Origin: Chlorobiota bacterium
GTDB taxonomy: Bacteria; Bacteroidota; Bacteroidia; Bacteroidales; VadinHA17
Reading direction: 5' to 3'
Length of the DNA: 64,000 nt
Assembly: GCA_013152085.1 (NCBI GenBank)
Contig: JAADHC010000030.1
Span: 10,018 to 74,017, forward strand
The notes beneath the pieces are model-generated. The model saw only the letters and a list, made by a program, of their open reading frames with translations, ran no database searches and was not told the origin of the DNA. Position 1 is the stretch's first letter, and every line of letters begins with the position of its first letter. Below, in pieces: positions 16,311-25,363 of the stretch. The translations under genes were made by a program, and so were the position numbers.

Positions 16311-18044
16311 TTAATGAATAGCTGCTGAAATTTTTTCTTCCGTATTCATGTTTCCTTCCAGGATTCCTTTATAAGTATCCTTATTTTCCAAAACCCCTGC
16401 TGCTTTCCCAACAATTTTATCCTTGGGCAGGCTTCCCTGAATGCGGCCGGACTGATAATAGTAACGGCCCAGAATCTCACTTTTCAACAACTGGGAAATT
16501 TCATCCCTGTGCATTTCAAAGTCAGTACCCAGATCATGAGACAGTTTCGTCTTTAACTGGGTAAATTCTGATGCAGCCCGGTCGTAGTATTTCTCTTTTT
16601 TTGCGGTTGCGATCAACTTGTTTAACGACTCTTCCGAACCGGTACTATAGCTGAAATCAATGGAATGTAGATATTCAAGGAATTGTTGCAACATATCATT
16701 GGTCACCGAAAATCTGTCGGGTCCAGGAATAGAATCGTGTTGTGATGCAAAACGGGTGGCAAAGTTGAAAATCTGAAAACCTACATAAAGGTTTATCGTT
16801 AACGGGCTAAAATCATTTTCTTTAACTTTTACGTCGGGAACAATACCGCCGCCGTCATATACTGTACGCCCATGGAGGGTTTTATAGCTTGAAATCAACG
16901 AATCGGGGATATGTCCGACACTGCCATCGGGGTTCCGGTGAGAATAATCCAATGCCTGTATGCACCGCCCGCTGGGGATGTAATATTTTGCGGTTGTAAT
17001 TTTTAACTGGTTGTTATATCCAATAGGTCGTGTTGTTTGAACGAGTCCTTTACCGAAAGTCCTTTCTCCGACAATGACTGCCCGGTCAAGATCTTGCAGT
17101 GCCCCGGAAACAATTTCAGATGCTGAGGCTGACCCACGGTTAACCAGCACAGCCAGACGGATTTGCGTATCTACAGGGTTTAGTTTGGTCACGTAAGTGT
17201 GATCAAAATCAGCAATCTTACCTCTTGTGCTGACAACCTCCTGGCCTTTCTCTACGAAAAGGCTGACAATATCAACAGCCTGCAGTAACAATCCTCCCGG
17301 ATTCCCGCGCAAGTCGAGAATAACCGACTGTGGGTGGTCTTTCTTAAGCAGGTCTGTCAGGGCTTCCCTAACCTCTTTATAGGCACTGGAAGTAAAATTT
17401 ACAAGACGGATATAGCCCGTTTCGTCGTCAATCATGCCATAGTACGGGACACTCGAAATACTGATTTTATTTCGTGTAATTTCTTTTACCAGGGGTTTGT
17501 CAATGCCATAACGGGAAATGGTCAAAATCACATTGGTGTTGGGAATTCCTTTAAGACGTTCGCTAACTTTATCCAGTGGCAGCCCCTTAATAGAAATGTC
17601 ATCAATTTTTATAATTTTATCACCCACTTTCAGCCCTGCCTTATCTGCCGGGAAATTCTTATAAAGCTCAGAGATTACGGCATAGTCCCCTTCTTTTCTG
17701 ATCAGGGAACCAATGCCCCCATACTGTCCGGTCGTCATAAAACGGAAGTTCGCCATTTCAGATTCGGGAATATAAACCGTATAAGGATCCAGGGTGTTTA
17801 ACATGGCATCAATCCCTGATTTTACCAGTTTATCAGGTTGAATCGTATCAACATAATACAAATTCAGTTCTCTGATGGTATTGGTAAAAATCTCGAGATT
17901 TTTGGCAATTTTGAAATTATGGCTTTCATGTACCGCTAAAAAACCCAGAGAAAAAACCACAACAAATAATCCCGGGAAAATCCAGGGAAACCTTCTTTTC
18001 GGTAACACACCTTTTTGATTCATCGGTTTAAATTTCATGTTCAT
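16311..18044 (-). CDS. S41-family C-terminal processing protease (Prc/CtpA)
   Basis: The 577-residue protein has an N-terminal membrane anchor (about residues 18-37, FPWIFPGLFVVVFSLGFLAV), a PDZ domain (YGGIGSLIRKEGDYAVISEL, GLKVGDKIIKIDD) and the S41 catalytic core. The nucleophile serine lies in NRGSASASE and the catalytic lysine in ERTFGKGLVQ. Such proteases trim or degrade periplasmic proteins by their C-termini. It is the last gene of the minus-strand series DUF4271 - hemD - rnpA - yidD. In-frame ATGs at 18044 and 18038 cannot be separated. Confidence 0.93.
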   Translation of the reverse strand: MNMKFKPMNQKGVLPKRRFPWIFPGLFVVVFSLGFLAVHESHNFKIAKNLEIFTNTIRELNLYYVDTIQPDKLVKSGIDAMLNTLDPYTVYIPESEMANFRFMTTGQYGGIGSLIRKEGDYAVISELYKNFPADKAGLKVGDKIIKIDDISIKGLPLDKVSERLKGIPNTNVILTISRYGIDKPLVKEITRNKISISSVPYYGMIDDETGYIRLVNFTSSAYKEVREALTDLLKKDHPQSVILDLRGNPGGLLLQAVDIVSLFVEKGQEVVSTRGKIADFDHTYVTKLNPVDTQIRLAVLVNRGSASASEIVSGALQDLDRAVIVGERTFGKGLVQTTRPIGYNNQLKITTAKYYIPSGRCIQALDYSHRNPDGSVGHIPDSLISSYKTLHGRTVYDGGGIVPDVKVKENDFSPLTINLYVGFQIFNFATRFASQHDSIPGPDRFSVTNDMLQQFLEYLHSIDFSYSTGSEESLNKLIATAKKEKYYDRAASEFTQLKTKLSHDLGTDFEMHRDEISQLLKSEILGRYYYQSGRIQGSLPKDKIVGKAAGVLENKDTYKGILEGNMNTEEKISAAIH

Positions 18045-18087
18045 TTTATAATTTGCAGTTCAATATTCTGACAAAACGGTTAAATCT

Positions 18088-18095
18088 TATCTTTG
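18088..18095 (+). promoter_or_regulatory. Orphan plus-strand -7 element TATCTTTG
   Basis: A perfect TAnnTTTG word lies in the gap between yidD and the S41 gene but points away from both. It sits 4 bases before ATG 18100, which opens an 8-codon frame (MNKLSQRK, stop ending 18126). If active, it would make antisense RNA to yidD and rnpA. Confidence 0.25.
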
Positions 18096-18130
18096 GTATA
18101 TGAACAAACTCAGCCAAAGAAAGTAAAAAA

Positions 18131-18352
18131 TTATGGAACCGGATCATGACCGTGTCCTCCCCACGGATTACAGGAAAGTATGCGCTTGATAGCCAGCCAT
18201 CCTCCTTTGAATGGACCATATTTCTTCAGGGCTTCAATACTATAGGTTGAACAGGTCGGGGTATAACGACAGGTATGGGGGAACAACGGGGAAATGGTAA
18301 GCTGGTAAAATCTGACCAGTGCAATAAAGAACTTAACCAGTATTTTTTTCAT
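18131..18352 (-). CDS. yidD: Membrane protein insertion efficiency factor YidD
   Basis: A 73-residue amphipathic membrane-associated protein that helps insertion of proteins by YidC. The family core is complete: [28 protein letters not shown], then [30 protein letters not shown] with three conserved cysteines. The start codon lies inside rnpA (20-base overlap), the usual coupling. Confidence 0.95.
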   Translation of the reverse strand: MKKILVKFFIALVRFYQLTISPLFPHTCRYTPTCSTYSIEALKKYGPFKGGWLAIKRILSCNPWGGHGHDPVP

Positions 18353-18731
18353 TTTCCCGGATTATTTTCTGTAAAATTAGCACAACCTTCTCTTCAATAT
18401 CCCGGAAAGGAATAATTTTATCATCCTGGTACAGGATGAACAAAGATAAAAAGAGATTCTTATTCTTAAGAGAATCATACAGGAGAAATTTATTGGTTCT
18501 GTATGCTTCGCGAATACGTCTTTTCAGAAGATTCCTGTGGACAGCTTTCCTGATTTTCTTTTTGGGAATACCAATGGCTGTTTCGGCAGGAAAACGTTGT
18601 GATGCCTTGTTTTCGGCCTTCCAGAAAATTAAAAACGGTTCAACAAAAAAAGATTTCCCCCCGGAAAAGAGTTCTGTGATTCGTTTTTTACTGGATAACC
18701 GCTCCGCTTTTTGGAAAGCGTTTCTTTTCAT
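18333..18731 (-). CDS. rnpA: Ribonuclease P protein component
   Basis: The protein subunit of RNase P, which matures tRNA 5' ends. It is 132 residues from ATG 18731 ([18 protein letters not shown]); the frame opens 7 codons earlier without family resemblance. The RNA-binding signature is present as [22 protein letters not shown]. rpmH is not next to it; hemD precedes and yidD follows, an order common in Bacteroidota. Confidence 0.93.
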   Translation of the reverse strand: MKRNAFQKAERLSSKKRITELFSGGKSFFVEPFLIFWKAENKASQRFPAETAIGIPKKKIRKAVHRNLLKRRIREAYRTNKFLLYDSLKNKNLFLSLFILYQDDKIIPFRDIEEKVVLILQKIIRENEKNTG

Positions 18732-18799
18732 GGTGATGCTCACAGGACTCATTCTGTATGTTTACGTTAAACATCAGATTTACGGGTCCGGTGGAGGTA

Positions 18800-19546
18800 T
18801 TAGTTATTCTTATTAAATATCTGGATATAATGATCAAGAGCCATAACCATCGAAGGAGCCTTGGGATTGGGGGCCTGAATATCTATCCGGAGTCCCTCTT
18901 TTTTTGCTGCCTGTGCCGTTGTGGGACCAAAAGTTGCAATTTTCGTGTTATTTTGCTTGAAATCCGGAAAATTGTATAACAATGAGCGAATCCCGGTAGG
19001 GCTGAAAAAAACGAGTATATCGTAAAAGACATCCTTCAGGTCCGAAAGGTCACTGCAAACGGTTTTGTAAAGCGTGGCTTTGGTATATTTGATCCTATGC
19101 TTGTTCAGAAGTTTCGGAATTTCGTCATTATGTGCATCAGATAAGGGAACCAGAAATTTTTCCTTCCCGTTTTTAAGAATAATATCCAGCAGGTTTTGAA
19201 ATGATTTATCACCATGAAAAATCTTGCGTTTCCGGTATACGATATATTTTTGAAGATAGTAAGCCACAGATTCCGTAACACAAAAGTATTTCATGCTGTC
19301 AGGTACCGATACCCGCATTTCCTCGGTGATGCGAAAAAAATGATTAATCGCTGTTTTACTGGTAAAAATCACCGCCGAATGATCCAGTATGTTGATCCGC
19401 TCTTTACGAATTTCCCGTGCGGGAACACTTTCTACATGAATAAATGGCCGGAAATCAATTTTTAAATGATGTTTTTCAGCCAGTTCATGGTAGGGAGACT
19501 TATCCGCTGGTGCTGGTTGTGACACCAATATACTCTTTATCTTCAA
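18800..19546 (-). CDS. hemD: Uroporphyrinogen-III synthase
   Basis: HemD closes hydroxymethylbilane to uroporphyrinogen III in tetrapyrrole synthesis. The 248-residue protein has the two-domain layout of the family, with weakly conserved motifs such as AVIFTSKTAINHFF and DILVFFSPTGIRSLL, then IATFGPTTAQAAKKEGL. The family is poorly conserved, and the call also leans on the order DUF4271 - hemD - rnpA. Other heme genes are absent nearby. Confidence 0.88.
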   Translation of the reverse strand: MKIKSILVSQPAPADKSPYHELAEKHHLKIDFRPFIHVESVPAREIRKERINILDHSAVIFTSKTAINHFFRITEEMRVSVPDSMKYFCVTESVAYYLQKYIVYRKRKIFHGDKSFQNLLDIILKNGKEKFLVPLSDAHNDEIPKLLNKHRIKYTKATLYKTVCSDLSDLKDVFYDILVFFSPTGIRSLLYNFPDFKQNNTKIATFGPTTAQAAKKEGLRIDIQAPNPKAPSMVMALDHYIQIFNKNN

Positions 19547-19588
19547 AGCACTGCGTTTTTTAGGTTAAACCTTGTGAAAACTTCTGTC

Positions 19589-20701
19589 TTAACTGAATAT
19601 TATACGGATAAATATAAACAAGGGTAAAAATTCCAGGGCACAAAGGTACAAAAACAAATAAAAAAGGGAAAATTTTTGTTGAACAAACAACACCACCAGC
19701 CAGAATAAGCGTAGCAAATACAAAACCAGGACAATACTAATGGCACTGTAAATGAAAATATTCGCGACATTATTACCGATATAAGGTACGAGTGCAGCAA
19801 ATGGGAAAAGATATAATCCCGCATTATGGAAAAACAGCACCAAATACTGGAAATTGTTTTGCATCAGGTTCTTAGCCATTCCGACAACCCCAACCAGCCA
19901 GGTGGTGATCAGCCCATAAAGAAACAGAATAAACAGTGTGCCGGCAAAATAGGGCAGGTGTTGTAATGGTGTAATCTTTGTTGAAAAAAGATCAAAATTT
20001 TTAAATGCCAGATATAAAAATAAAGTTCCGGTGAGCAGGTAATTCAGTAAAAGAGCGATACTCAACCGCTGGTACAGACTGCTGCGGGTTACTATGAGTC
20101 TGGTTGCGGATTTCCGGTTCCAAAAAGAGATCAACGTCTGGTTAAACATTCGTCCGAAAACCAACCGTGCCCAGGTAATCAGGATAAATGCAGACAAAAG
20201 AACAGGAAGCATCCAGTTTTCCTTTAACAGGGAGGTTTCCCTGATCCGGACAGGGGAGGAAGCATTTAATGTTACAGAAGATGTATAGCCAGGTTGCCTT
20301 GGTAAAATGAAAACATTCCCCGAAGACGGTTGGAAAGGACGCGGGCAGCCGTCAAAAGCTGTGAGGTCATGAAACGTTTGCCCCAATTCCCGGACGGGTG
20401 TTATCCTGTTTTTAATGATGAGATGTGTGGAATCTAGCCTTACGGGTTTTGGTTTTGGTATTTCGACCTGTTGCACAGGCGTTCTGACTGTTTTTTCCGT
20501 GGAATCAATTTTCTGGAGACGTTTCTCGGCAGCCGCCATGATTTTTTCAACGTTATCAAGGGATAAATGGCTGACCGGAACAACCTTTTGAGGCAGATCC
20601 TGTTTGACGGTGTCTTTATGTTGAAGAAAAGAGGTGTCTTTTATCTGCCGGGATGTATCCTGGGGTTGAAAAAAATAATATGAACCGAATATTTTAGGCA
20701 T
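19589..20701 (-). CDS. DUF4271-type membrane protein
   Basis: The 370-residue protein has a hydrophilic N-terminal part (about 1-165, Pro/Gln/Lys-rich) and a C-terminal part with about six hydrophobic helices (first at WMLPVLLSAFILITWARLVF, last at LYLCALEFLPLFIFIRIIF). The size and the position upstream of hemD match DUF4271 proteins of Bacteroidota. Function is unknown. A promoter with a TTG at -33 and TATCTTTG at -7 lies about 60 bases upstream. Confidence 0.75.
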   Translation of the reverse strand: MPKIFGSYYFFQPQDTSRQIKDTSFLQHKDTVKQDLPQKVVPVSHLSLDNVEKIMAAAEKRLQKIDSTEKTVRTPVQQVEIPKPKPVRLDSTHLIIKNRITPVRELGQTFHDLTAFDGCPRPFQPSSGNVFILPRQPGYTSSVTLNASSPVRIRETSLLKENWMLPVLLSAFILITWARLVFGRMFNQTLISFWNRKSATRLIVTRSSLYQRLSIALLLNYLLTGTLFLYLAFKNFDLFSTKITPLQHLPYFAGTLFILFLYGLITTWLVGVVGMAKNLMQNNFQYLVLFFHNAGLYLFPFAALVPYIGNNVANIFIYSAISIVLVLYLLRLFWLVVLFVQQKFSLFYLFLYLCALEFLPLFIFIRIIFS

Positions 20702-20759
20702 CAGGACAGATCCTTTATGGATGGAGTTTCACTTTGGTTTGATAGATTCCTACACTCTG

Positions 20760-20789
20760 CAAAGATAATGAACCGGCAAGGAACACCAA
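20760..20789 (-). promoter_or_regulatory. Bacteroidota promoter for the DUF4271-hemD-rnpA-yidD operon
   Basis: On the minus strand, TTG (20787-20789), 19 bases of spacer and TATCTTTG (20760-20767) match the -33/-7 consensus. It gives a leader of roughly 55 bases before ATG 20701. Confidence 0.55.
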
Positions 20790-20848
20790 CCGGAAAATAC
20801 AGTGAGTGGTTTCCAAGGCATGAAATAAAATCCGCACAAACAAAAAAG

Positions 20849-21721
20849 CTAGAAATAACTGCTGCCCGCATTTTTATTGAAAACACTTAAAACAATATTG
20901 GTCAGGCGGCTTGCTCCGATACGGAATAATGCAGGTATTAGCCAGTCTGTTCCAAGCACGGCAGAAACAATCCCGGCATAATACAGAGCATCCTGCAGGG
21001 AGGCAATTCCGCCGGCTGCTTTTATGCCAACACGACGCCCTGTGGCTTCAAAATAGGTCAGCGCCATTTCAGACATGATCCATACATCTTCGGGTCTGGC
21101 CGCCGGTTGCAACTTTCCGGTAGAAGTTTTCAGAAAATCCGCCCCACCTTCCAGAGCACAAAAAGCCGCTTTTTGCAGGTCTTCCTTTTTTGTGTATAGT
21201 CCCGATTCAAGAATAACCTTTAAAACAACCTTTTCTCCGCAAACAGCTTTTATACGTGAAATTTCTTCAATTACGGGATGAAGTTTCCCTTGAATAATTT
21301 TTCCCGCCGGTATAACAATGTCTATTTCTTCGGCACCATGGACTATTGCATATTTTGTTTCCGTTATTTTTACCTCCAGAGGGATTTGTCCGGACGGAAA
21401 CCCTGCAGAAACGGAAACTCTTTTTACACCCGGAACCTTAAGATGGCTTTTTAAAACCGGAATAAAAACCGGATAAACACATATCCCGGCAATATTTCCG
21501 GCGTCCTTGAAAACTTCGGGAATCCGGTTTGCTTTCTCGCACATACGGATGATTTTCTCTTCCGTATCCCTGATGTCCAGGGAGGTAAGGTCTATAAAAG
21601 AAAGAATCTGACTGGCTGTTTTTGCGGATACCTGAATCCTGTTTTCTGAAAGCTCGGTCAGTGCTGTTTCTACTTTTTTTGTATCAACCGGCTTTGCGAG
21701 TTCTCTGAATTTATTCATCAT
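20849..21721 (-). CDS. deoC: Deoxyribose-phosphate aldolase
   Basis: DeoC splits 2-deoxyribose 5-phosphate into glyceraldehyde 3-phosphate and acetaldehyde in deoxynucleoside breakdown. The 290-residue TIM-barrel protein has the Schiff-base lysine in DFLKTSTGK and the second active-site lysine in VVLKVILESG. The frame extends to 21748 inside dtd; the ATG at 21721 or the next at 21718 is preferred, 4-7 bases after the dtd stop. It is probably co-transcribed with the amidase gene and dtd. Confidence 0.93.
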   Translation of the reverse strand: MMNKFRELAKPVDTKKVETALTELSENRIQVSAKTASQILSFIDLTSLDIRDTEEKIIRMCEKANRIPEVFKDAGNIAGICVYPVFIPVLKSHLKVPGVKRVSVSAGFPSGQIPLEVKITETKYAIVHGAEEIDIVIPAGKIIQGKLHPVIEEISRIKAVCGEKVVLKVILESGLYTKKEDLQKAAFCALEGGADFLKTSTGKLQPAARPEDVWIMSEMALTYFEATGRRVGIKAAGGIASLQDALYYAGIVSAVLGTDWLIPALFRIGASRLTNIVLSVFNKNAGSSYF

Positions 21722-21725
21722 GTTT

Positions 21726-22178
21726 TTATTCTTTTTGACGGGTATCAATAATAATAGTTACCGGTCCGTCATTTTTAAGGGTGATGATCATTTTGGCACC
21801 AAAGACACCCGTTTTGGCGGGTGTCTTTGTAAGTTTTCCAATTTCAGAGATGAATTTCTCGTACAGGGGAATAGCCTGTTCGGGACGGGCGGCACGGATA
21901 TATGAAGGCCTGTTGCCTTTTCTTGTTTTGGCATGGAGCGTGAACTGGCTGACAACAAGGGCTTCTCCTCCTGTTTCAATAAGGGAAAGGTTCATAATCC
22001 CACTGTCATCATTAAATATCCGTAACTGACAGATCTTTTTAGCAAGCCATTCAACGTCATCCTGGTTGTCATTGTGTTCAATACCCAGGAATATGAGTAA
22101 CCCGTTACCAATAGATGCCGTAACCGATCCTTCAATCTGAACCGAGGATTCCGAAACACGTTGGATAACTGCCCTCAT
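21726..22178 (-). CDS. dtd: D-aminoacyl-tRNA deacylase
   Basis: Dtd frees tRNA from wrongly attached D-amino acids and glycine. It is 150 residues from ATG 22178 (MRAVIQRVSESSVQIEG), the conserved start; the frame runs 77 codons further upstream into the amidase gene without meaning. Active-site motifs are VSQFTL and NDGPVTI. It starts 7 bases after the amidase stop and ends 4 bases before deoC. Confidence 0.95.
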   Translation of the reverse strand: MRAVIQRVSESSVQIEGSVTASIGNGLLIFLGIEHNDNQDDVEWLAKKICQLRIFNDDSGIMNLSLIETGGEALVVSQFTLHAKTRKGNRPSYIRAARPEQAIPLYEKFISEIGKLTKTPAKTGVFGAKMIITLKNDGPVTIIIDTRQKE

Positions 22179-22185
22179 GGTTTTA

Positions 22186-23877
22186 TTATGGTTTTCGTGG
22201 GATAAATTTCGGAGGATGTTGTTCGTCAAAATCCGTGGCATTCTGGTATTCCTGGGCAAACTGAAGCAGGGTCCCTTCATCGAAAAGGTTTCCCAAAAAA
22301 CAGATACTTGTCGGGTTTCCTTTTTCATCAAATCCGTTGGGTACAACAATACAGGGATGACCTGTAAGATTAGTGATAAGTAATTGATTGCTGCCAAATG
22401 TCGGGGCAATAATCACATCATAATGTTTCATGAGGGTATCCATTTGTTGAATCAACAACTGACGCAGCCTGTTTGCCTGGATATATTCTACGGCAGGAAT
22501 AAATCTTGATTTTCTGAAACTGTTTGGCCAGGCCCATTTATCCTGCCTTACCAAGAGAGAATCGCGGCCAGAACGGGTGAGTTCATCAAATGCCGCCGCA
22601 GCTTCCGCATTGAGAATAATACGCATACTGTTTACAGGCAGTGATGCTGGTAAAAGGACCGGTACCGGCTTGACCCCAAGGCTGTCCAGTATCGTCAGGG
22701 TTAGGGAATCATTATGGTGGTTTCTGTCCCTGTTTTCAAAATCATCTTTCAGGTATCCGACTTTAAGGGTTTGAAGATCTTTGATAGGTTCATAGTGAAA
22801 AGGAAAATCAATAGTGGAGGGGTCTTTTGGATCAGGGCCGTAAATGGCATGAAAGACCAGGGCACAGTCTTCTGCCGTCCGGCAGATGGGACCGATCTTA
22901 TCCATGGACCAGCTTAAGGTCATCGCTCCGAAACGGCTTACACGGCCAAAAGTGGGACGGAGTCCTGTAACTCCGCAACGGGTCGATGGTGAAACAATAG
23001 AACCCAGCGTTTCGGTTCCGATGGAAAAAGCGACCAATCCGGCGGATGTGGCAGCTGCCGGTCCTGCCGAGGAACCACTCGATCCCTGCCTGAGATCCCA
23101 GGGATTTCTGGTGGTATCGGCAAACCAGACATCGCCCATAGCCAGGGCCCCCATCGATAATTTGGCAACCAGGACAGCTCCGGCATCTTCAAGCTTACGC
23201 ACGACAGTAGCCAGTGTATCTATCTTTTGATCACGGTACGGATTTGCTCCCCAGGTGGTTTTATACCCCGGGACGGAAAGAAGATCTTTAATTCCAAATG
23301 GGATTCCGTGCAACGGACCTCGGTATATTCCACGGCTGAGTTCATCATCGGCCCTTTTAGCGAGAACCATGGCCCGCTCTTCGGTTAACGAGATTACGCA
23401 ATGAAGGGAATCGTCATATTTCTTTAAACGGTTAAGATAAATCTTGGTCAATTCCTGTGAGGTTACTTTACGGCTCCTGATGAGCCGTGACAATTGTGCC
23501 ACAGAATAAAACGCAAGATCTTCACGGTTGTCCGGAACCTTGACAACAGCAGGACTTTTCCAGGTAAAAAGATTGGTTGAATACCGGGGCGTAAAATCCT
23601 GTGGTAGCGGATTGAACCGGATTGCCGGAGGAACAGCATTCGAAAAATGGACCTTACGAAGTGCTTCATATTGTTTCCTCTGGGCTGTTAATCCGTCACG
23701 CATCAGATCCTCTTCTTCCCCGGTAAAAGAAAGTCCGGTAATTTTTGCTGCTTCGTCAATGGTTTCGTCACTGAAAGAATCCGCCTCTTTTTTTGATATT
23801 CCGGTACAGGAATCGATCAATAGGAGTGGTAATATGACAAGTACCCAGCGAATTGTAAAGAAAAATGTTCGTTTCAT
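22186..23877 (-). CDS. Amidase-signature enzyme, predicted lipoprotein
   Basis: The 563-residue protein has an amidase-signature core with the Ser-Ser-Lys triad in view: Lys in GIPFGIKDLLS, the cis-Ser in QGSSGSSAGPAAA and the nucleophile Ser in GTETLGSIVSPS. From ATG 23877 the N-terminus is a signal peptide with lipobox LIDSC, so the enzyme is predicted to be anchored outside the cytoplasm. This argues against a GatA role in glutamyl-tRNA amidation and for hydrolysis of an external amide. The substrate is unknown. A frame extension to 23934 is rejected because it places sequence before the signal peptide. Confidence 0.85.
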   Translation of the reverse strand: MKRTFFFTIRWVLVILPLLLIDSCTGISKKEADSFSDETIDEAAKITGLSFTGEEEDLMRDGLTAQRKQYEALRKVHFSNAVPPAIRFNPLPQDFTPRYSTNLFTWKSPAVVKVPDNREDLAFYSVAQLSRLIRSRKVTSQELTKIYLNRLKKYDDSLHCVISLTEERAMVLAKRADDELSRGIYRGPLHGIPFGIKDLLSVPGYKTTWGANPYRDQKIDTLATVVRKLEDAGAVLVAKLSMGALAMGDVWFADTTRNPWDLRQGSSGSSAGPAAATSAGLVAFSIGTETLGSIVSPSTRCGVTGLRPTFGRVSRFGAMTLSWSMDKIGPICRTAEDCALVFHAIYGPDPKDPSTIDFPFHYEPIKDLQTLKVGYLKDDFENRDRNHHNDSLTLTILDSLGVKPVPVLLPASLPVNSMRIILNAEAAAAFDELTRSGRDSLLVRQDKWAWPNSFRKSRFIPAVEYIQANRLRQLLIQQMDTLMKHYDVIIAPTFGSNQLLITNLTGHPCIVVPNGFDEKGNPTSICFLGNLFDEGTLLQFAQEYQNATDFDEQHPPKFIPRKP

Positions 23878-23963
23878 ATCGATATTATTTTGCTTCGTCA
23901 ACTTTGCCGGTATTACATTGTGGTAAGAAAACACATGAGGGTACGTAGGCTGAAAACAAAAAA

Positions 23964-23987
23964 ACTTATAGCAAATATACTATAAGT
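23964..23987 (-). terminator. Rho-independent terminator after phosphofructokinase gene
   Basis: An 8-base perfect stem (ACTTATAG / CTATAAGT) with an 8-base loop is flanked by T-runs on the minus strand (and by weaker ones on the plus strand). It lies 30 bases past the stop of the phosphofructokinase gene. Confidence 0.7.
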
Positions 23988-24016
23988 CTTTTTGTTTTTA
24001 ATATCGAATATAAAGG

Positions 24017-25228
24017 TTAAATCTCAGAGGCCATCAGCAGAAATGGCTTCATTTCAAAGCTGTGATAATATGGCCGGAGTCGTTCAATATTATAATATTC
24101 CTGGATATTTACCACTTTTTTACGGCTGGTGACAACTTCAAGGGGGACATCGTCGTAACGACCGTTTTTCAGCACAACCAGCCGGCCATGGATTTTCGAA
24201 AGAATCAGATCGAGGGCAAGGTTTCCATAAGCCATGGGAACGATTGAATCAATGGCATCAGGATCCCCTCCACGCACAAGATATCCCAGTTTCTGATTGA
24301 TGACGTTGATGGTTATTCCCTTATTATATTTTGCAGTACGTTCTTTGATTTCATTGGAAACCAGGTCGCCAATACCTCCCAGTTTGGCGTGTCCGTAAGC
24401 ATCTCTTTCCTGATTCTGAAAAACCACTTCCCCACCCTTGAACATGGCCCCTTCAGAAATGAGAACAACGGAATATCGACTCGGATTATGATTGCGGTCT
24501 TCAACCAACAATTTAGTAAGGTGGTCAATATCAAATTCGTATTCCGGGATAACGCAACGGTTGGCTGCTCCGGCCATCGTGGGTAACATGGCCGTAAATC
24601 CGGCATAACGGCCGAAAACTTCAAGTACAAGGATTCGCTCATGCGAACCTGCCGAAGTACGAAGACTGTTGGTCATGGAAATAGTCCGTGTTACAGACGT
24701 ACTGAATCCGATACAGTAATCTGTGCCCGGAACATCATTATCCATTGTTTTCGGGATAGCAACAACTTTTACCCCTTCCTGGTAAAGGCGAACACCGTAA
24801 CTAAGGGTATCATCCCCACCAATAGGGATCAGAAAATCAATCCCCAGCCATTCGAGGTTCTTAATAATTTCAGGAGTGAGATCGTTAACCTCTTTATTAA
24901 AAGTGTTACGAAGATGCTCCGGGACCCTGTTTTTAGGCATGTGGCTGGGTCGTGTTCGGGAAGTGTGTAGAAAAGTTCCTCCTGTACGCCCGGCTTTATT
25001 CACAATATCTTCGGTAAGTTCAATAAAGTTATAACTGTTATCGTACTTAGGATCACGGATAATCTCAGTAATTCCCGCCCATCCGCGACGAAGACCGATA
25101 ACTTTATATCCTTCCCTGCGGGCACGAATCGTAACTGCACGAATGGCAGGGTTTAGCCCGGGGACGTCACCCCCACCGGTTAGAATTGCTATTATGCCTT
25201 TGGTTTTCTTAGTGTTGGCCATGTCCAA
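24017..25228 (-). CDS. pfkA: 6-phosphofructokinase, residues of the PPi-dependent type
   Basis: The enzyme phosphorylates fructose 6-phosphate in glycolysis. The 403-residue protein has the N-terminal TGGGDVPGLNPAIR, substrate motif PKTMDNDVPGTD and EVFGRYAGF. The two residues that separate phosphoryl donors point to pyrophosphate: the phosphate-binding loop reads GGDDT (Asp140 where ATP enzymes have Gly) and the next motif begins PKT (Lys160). From family knowledge this predicts a reversible PPi-dependent enzyme of the mixed PFK group; automated annotation would probably say ATP-dependent. ATGs at 25228 and 25222 are both possible. The gene stands alone, with a terminator behind it. Confidence 0.9.
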   Translation of the reverse strand: MDMANTKKTKGIIAILTGGGDVPGLNPAIRAVTIRARREGYKVIGLRRGWAGITEIIRDPKYDNSYNFIELTEDIVNKAGRTGGTFLHTSRTRPSHMPKNRVPEHLRNTFNKEVNDLTPEIIKNLEWLGIDFLIPIGGDDTLSYGVRLYQEGVKVVAIPKTMDNDVPGTDYCIGFSTSVTRTISMTNSLRTSAGSHERILVLEVFGRYAGFTAMLPTMAGAANRCVIPEYEFDIDHLTKLLVEDRNHNPSRYSVVLISEGAMFKGGEVVFQNQERDAYGHAKLGGIGDLVSNEIKERTAKYNKGITINVINQKLGYLVRGGDPDAIDSIVPMAYGNLALDLILSKIHGRLVVLKNGRYDDVPLEVVTSRKKVVNIQEYYNIERLRPYYHSFEMKPFLLMASEI

Positions 25229-25363
25229 ATCATTTATTTTTTAAAAAACTTTGCTAAATTAATAAATCTTTGTATCCAATATTCTTTCCCGGCATCTTTT
25301 ATGAAAAACAATTATAATGATTAATGGTCGTTTCAATATGCAACACACTGTAGCATATAATGG

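Noticed and set aside
22886-23230. 114-codon plus-strand frame
   Set aside because: Antisense shadow of the amidase gene; no start signal and no family resemblance.
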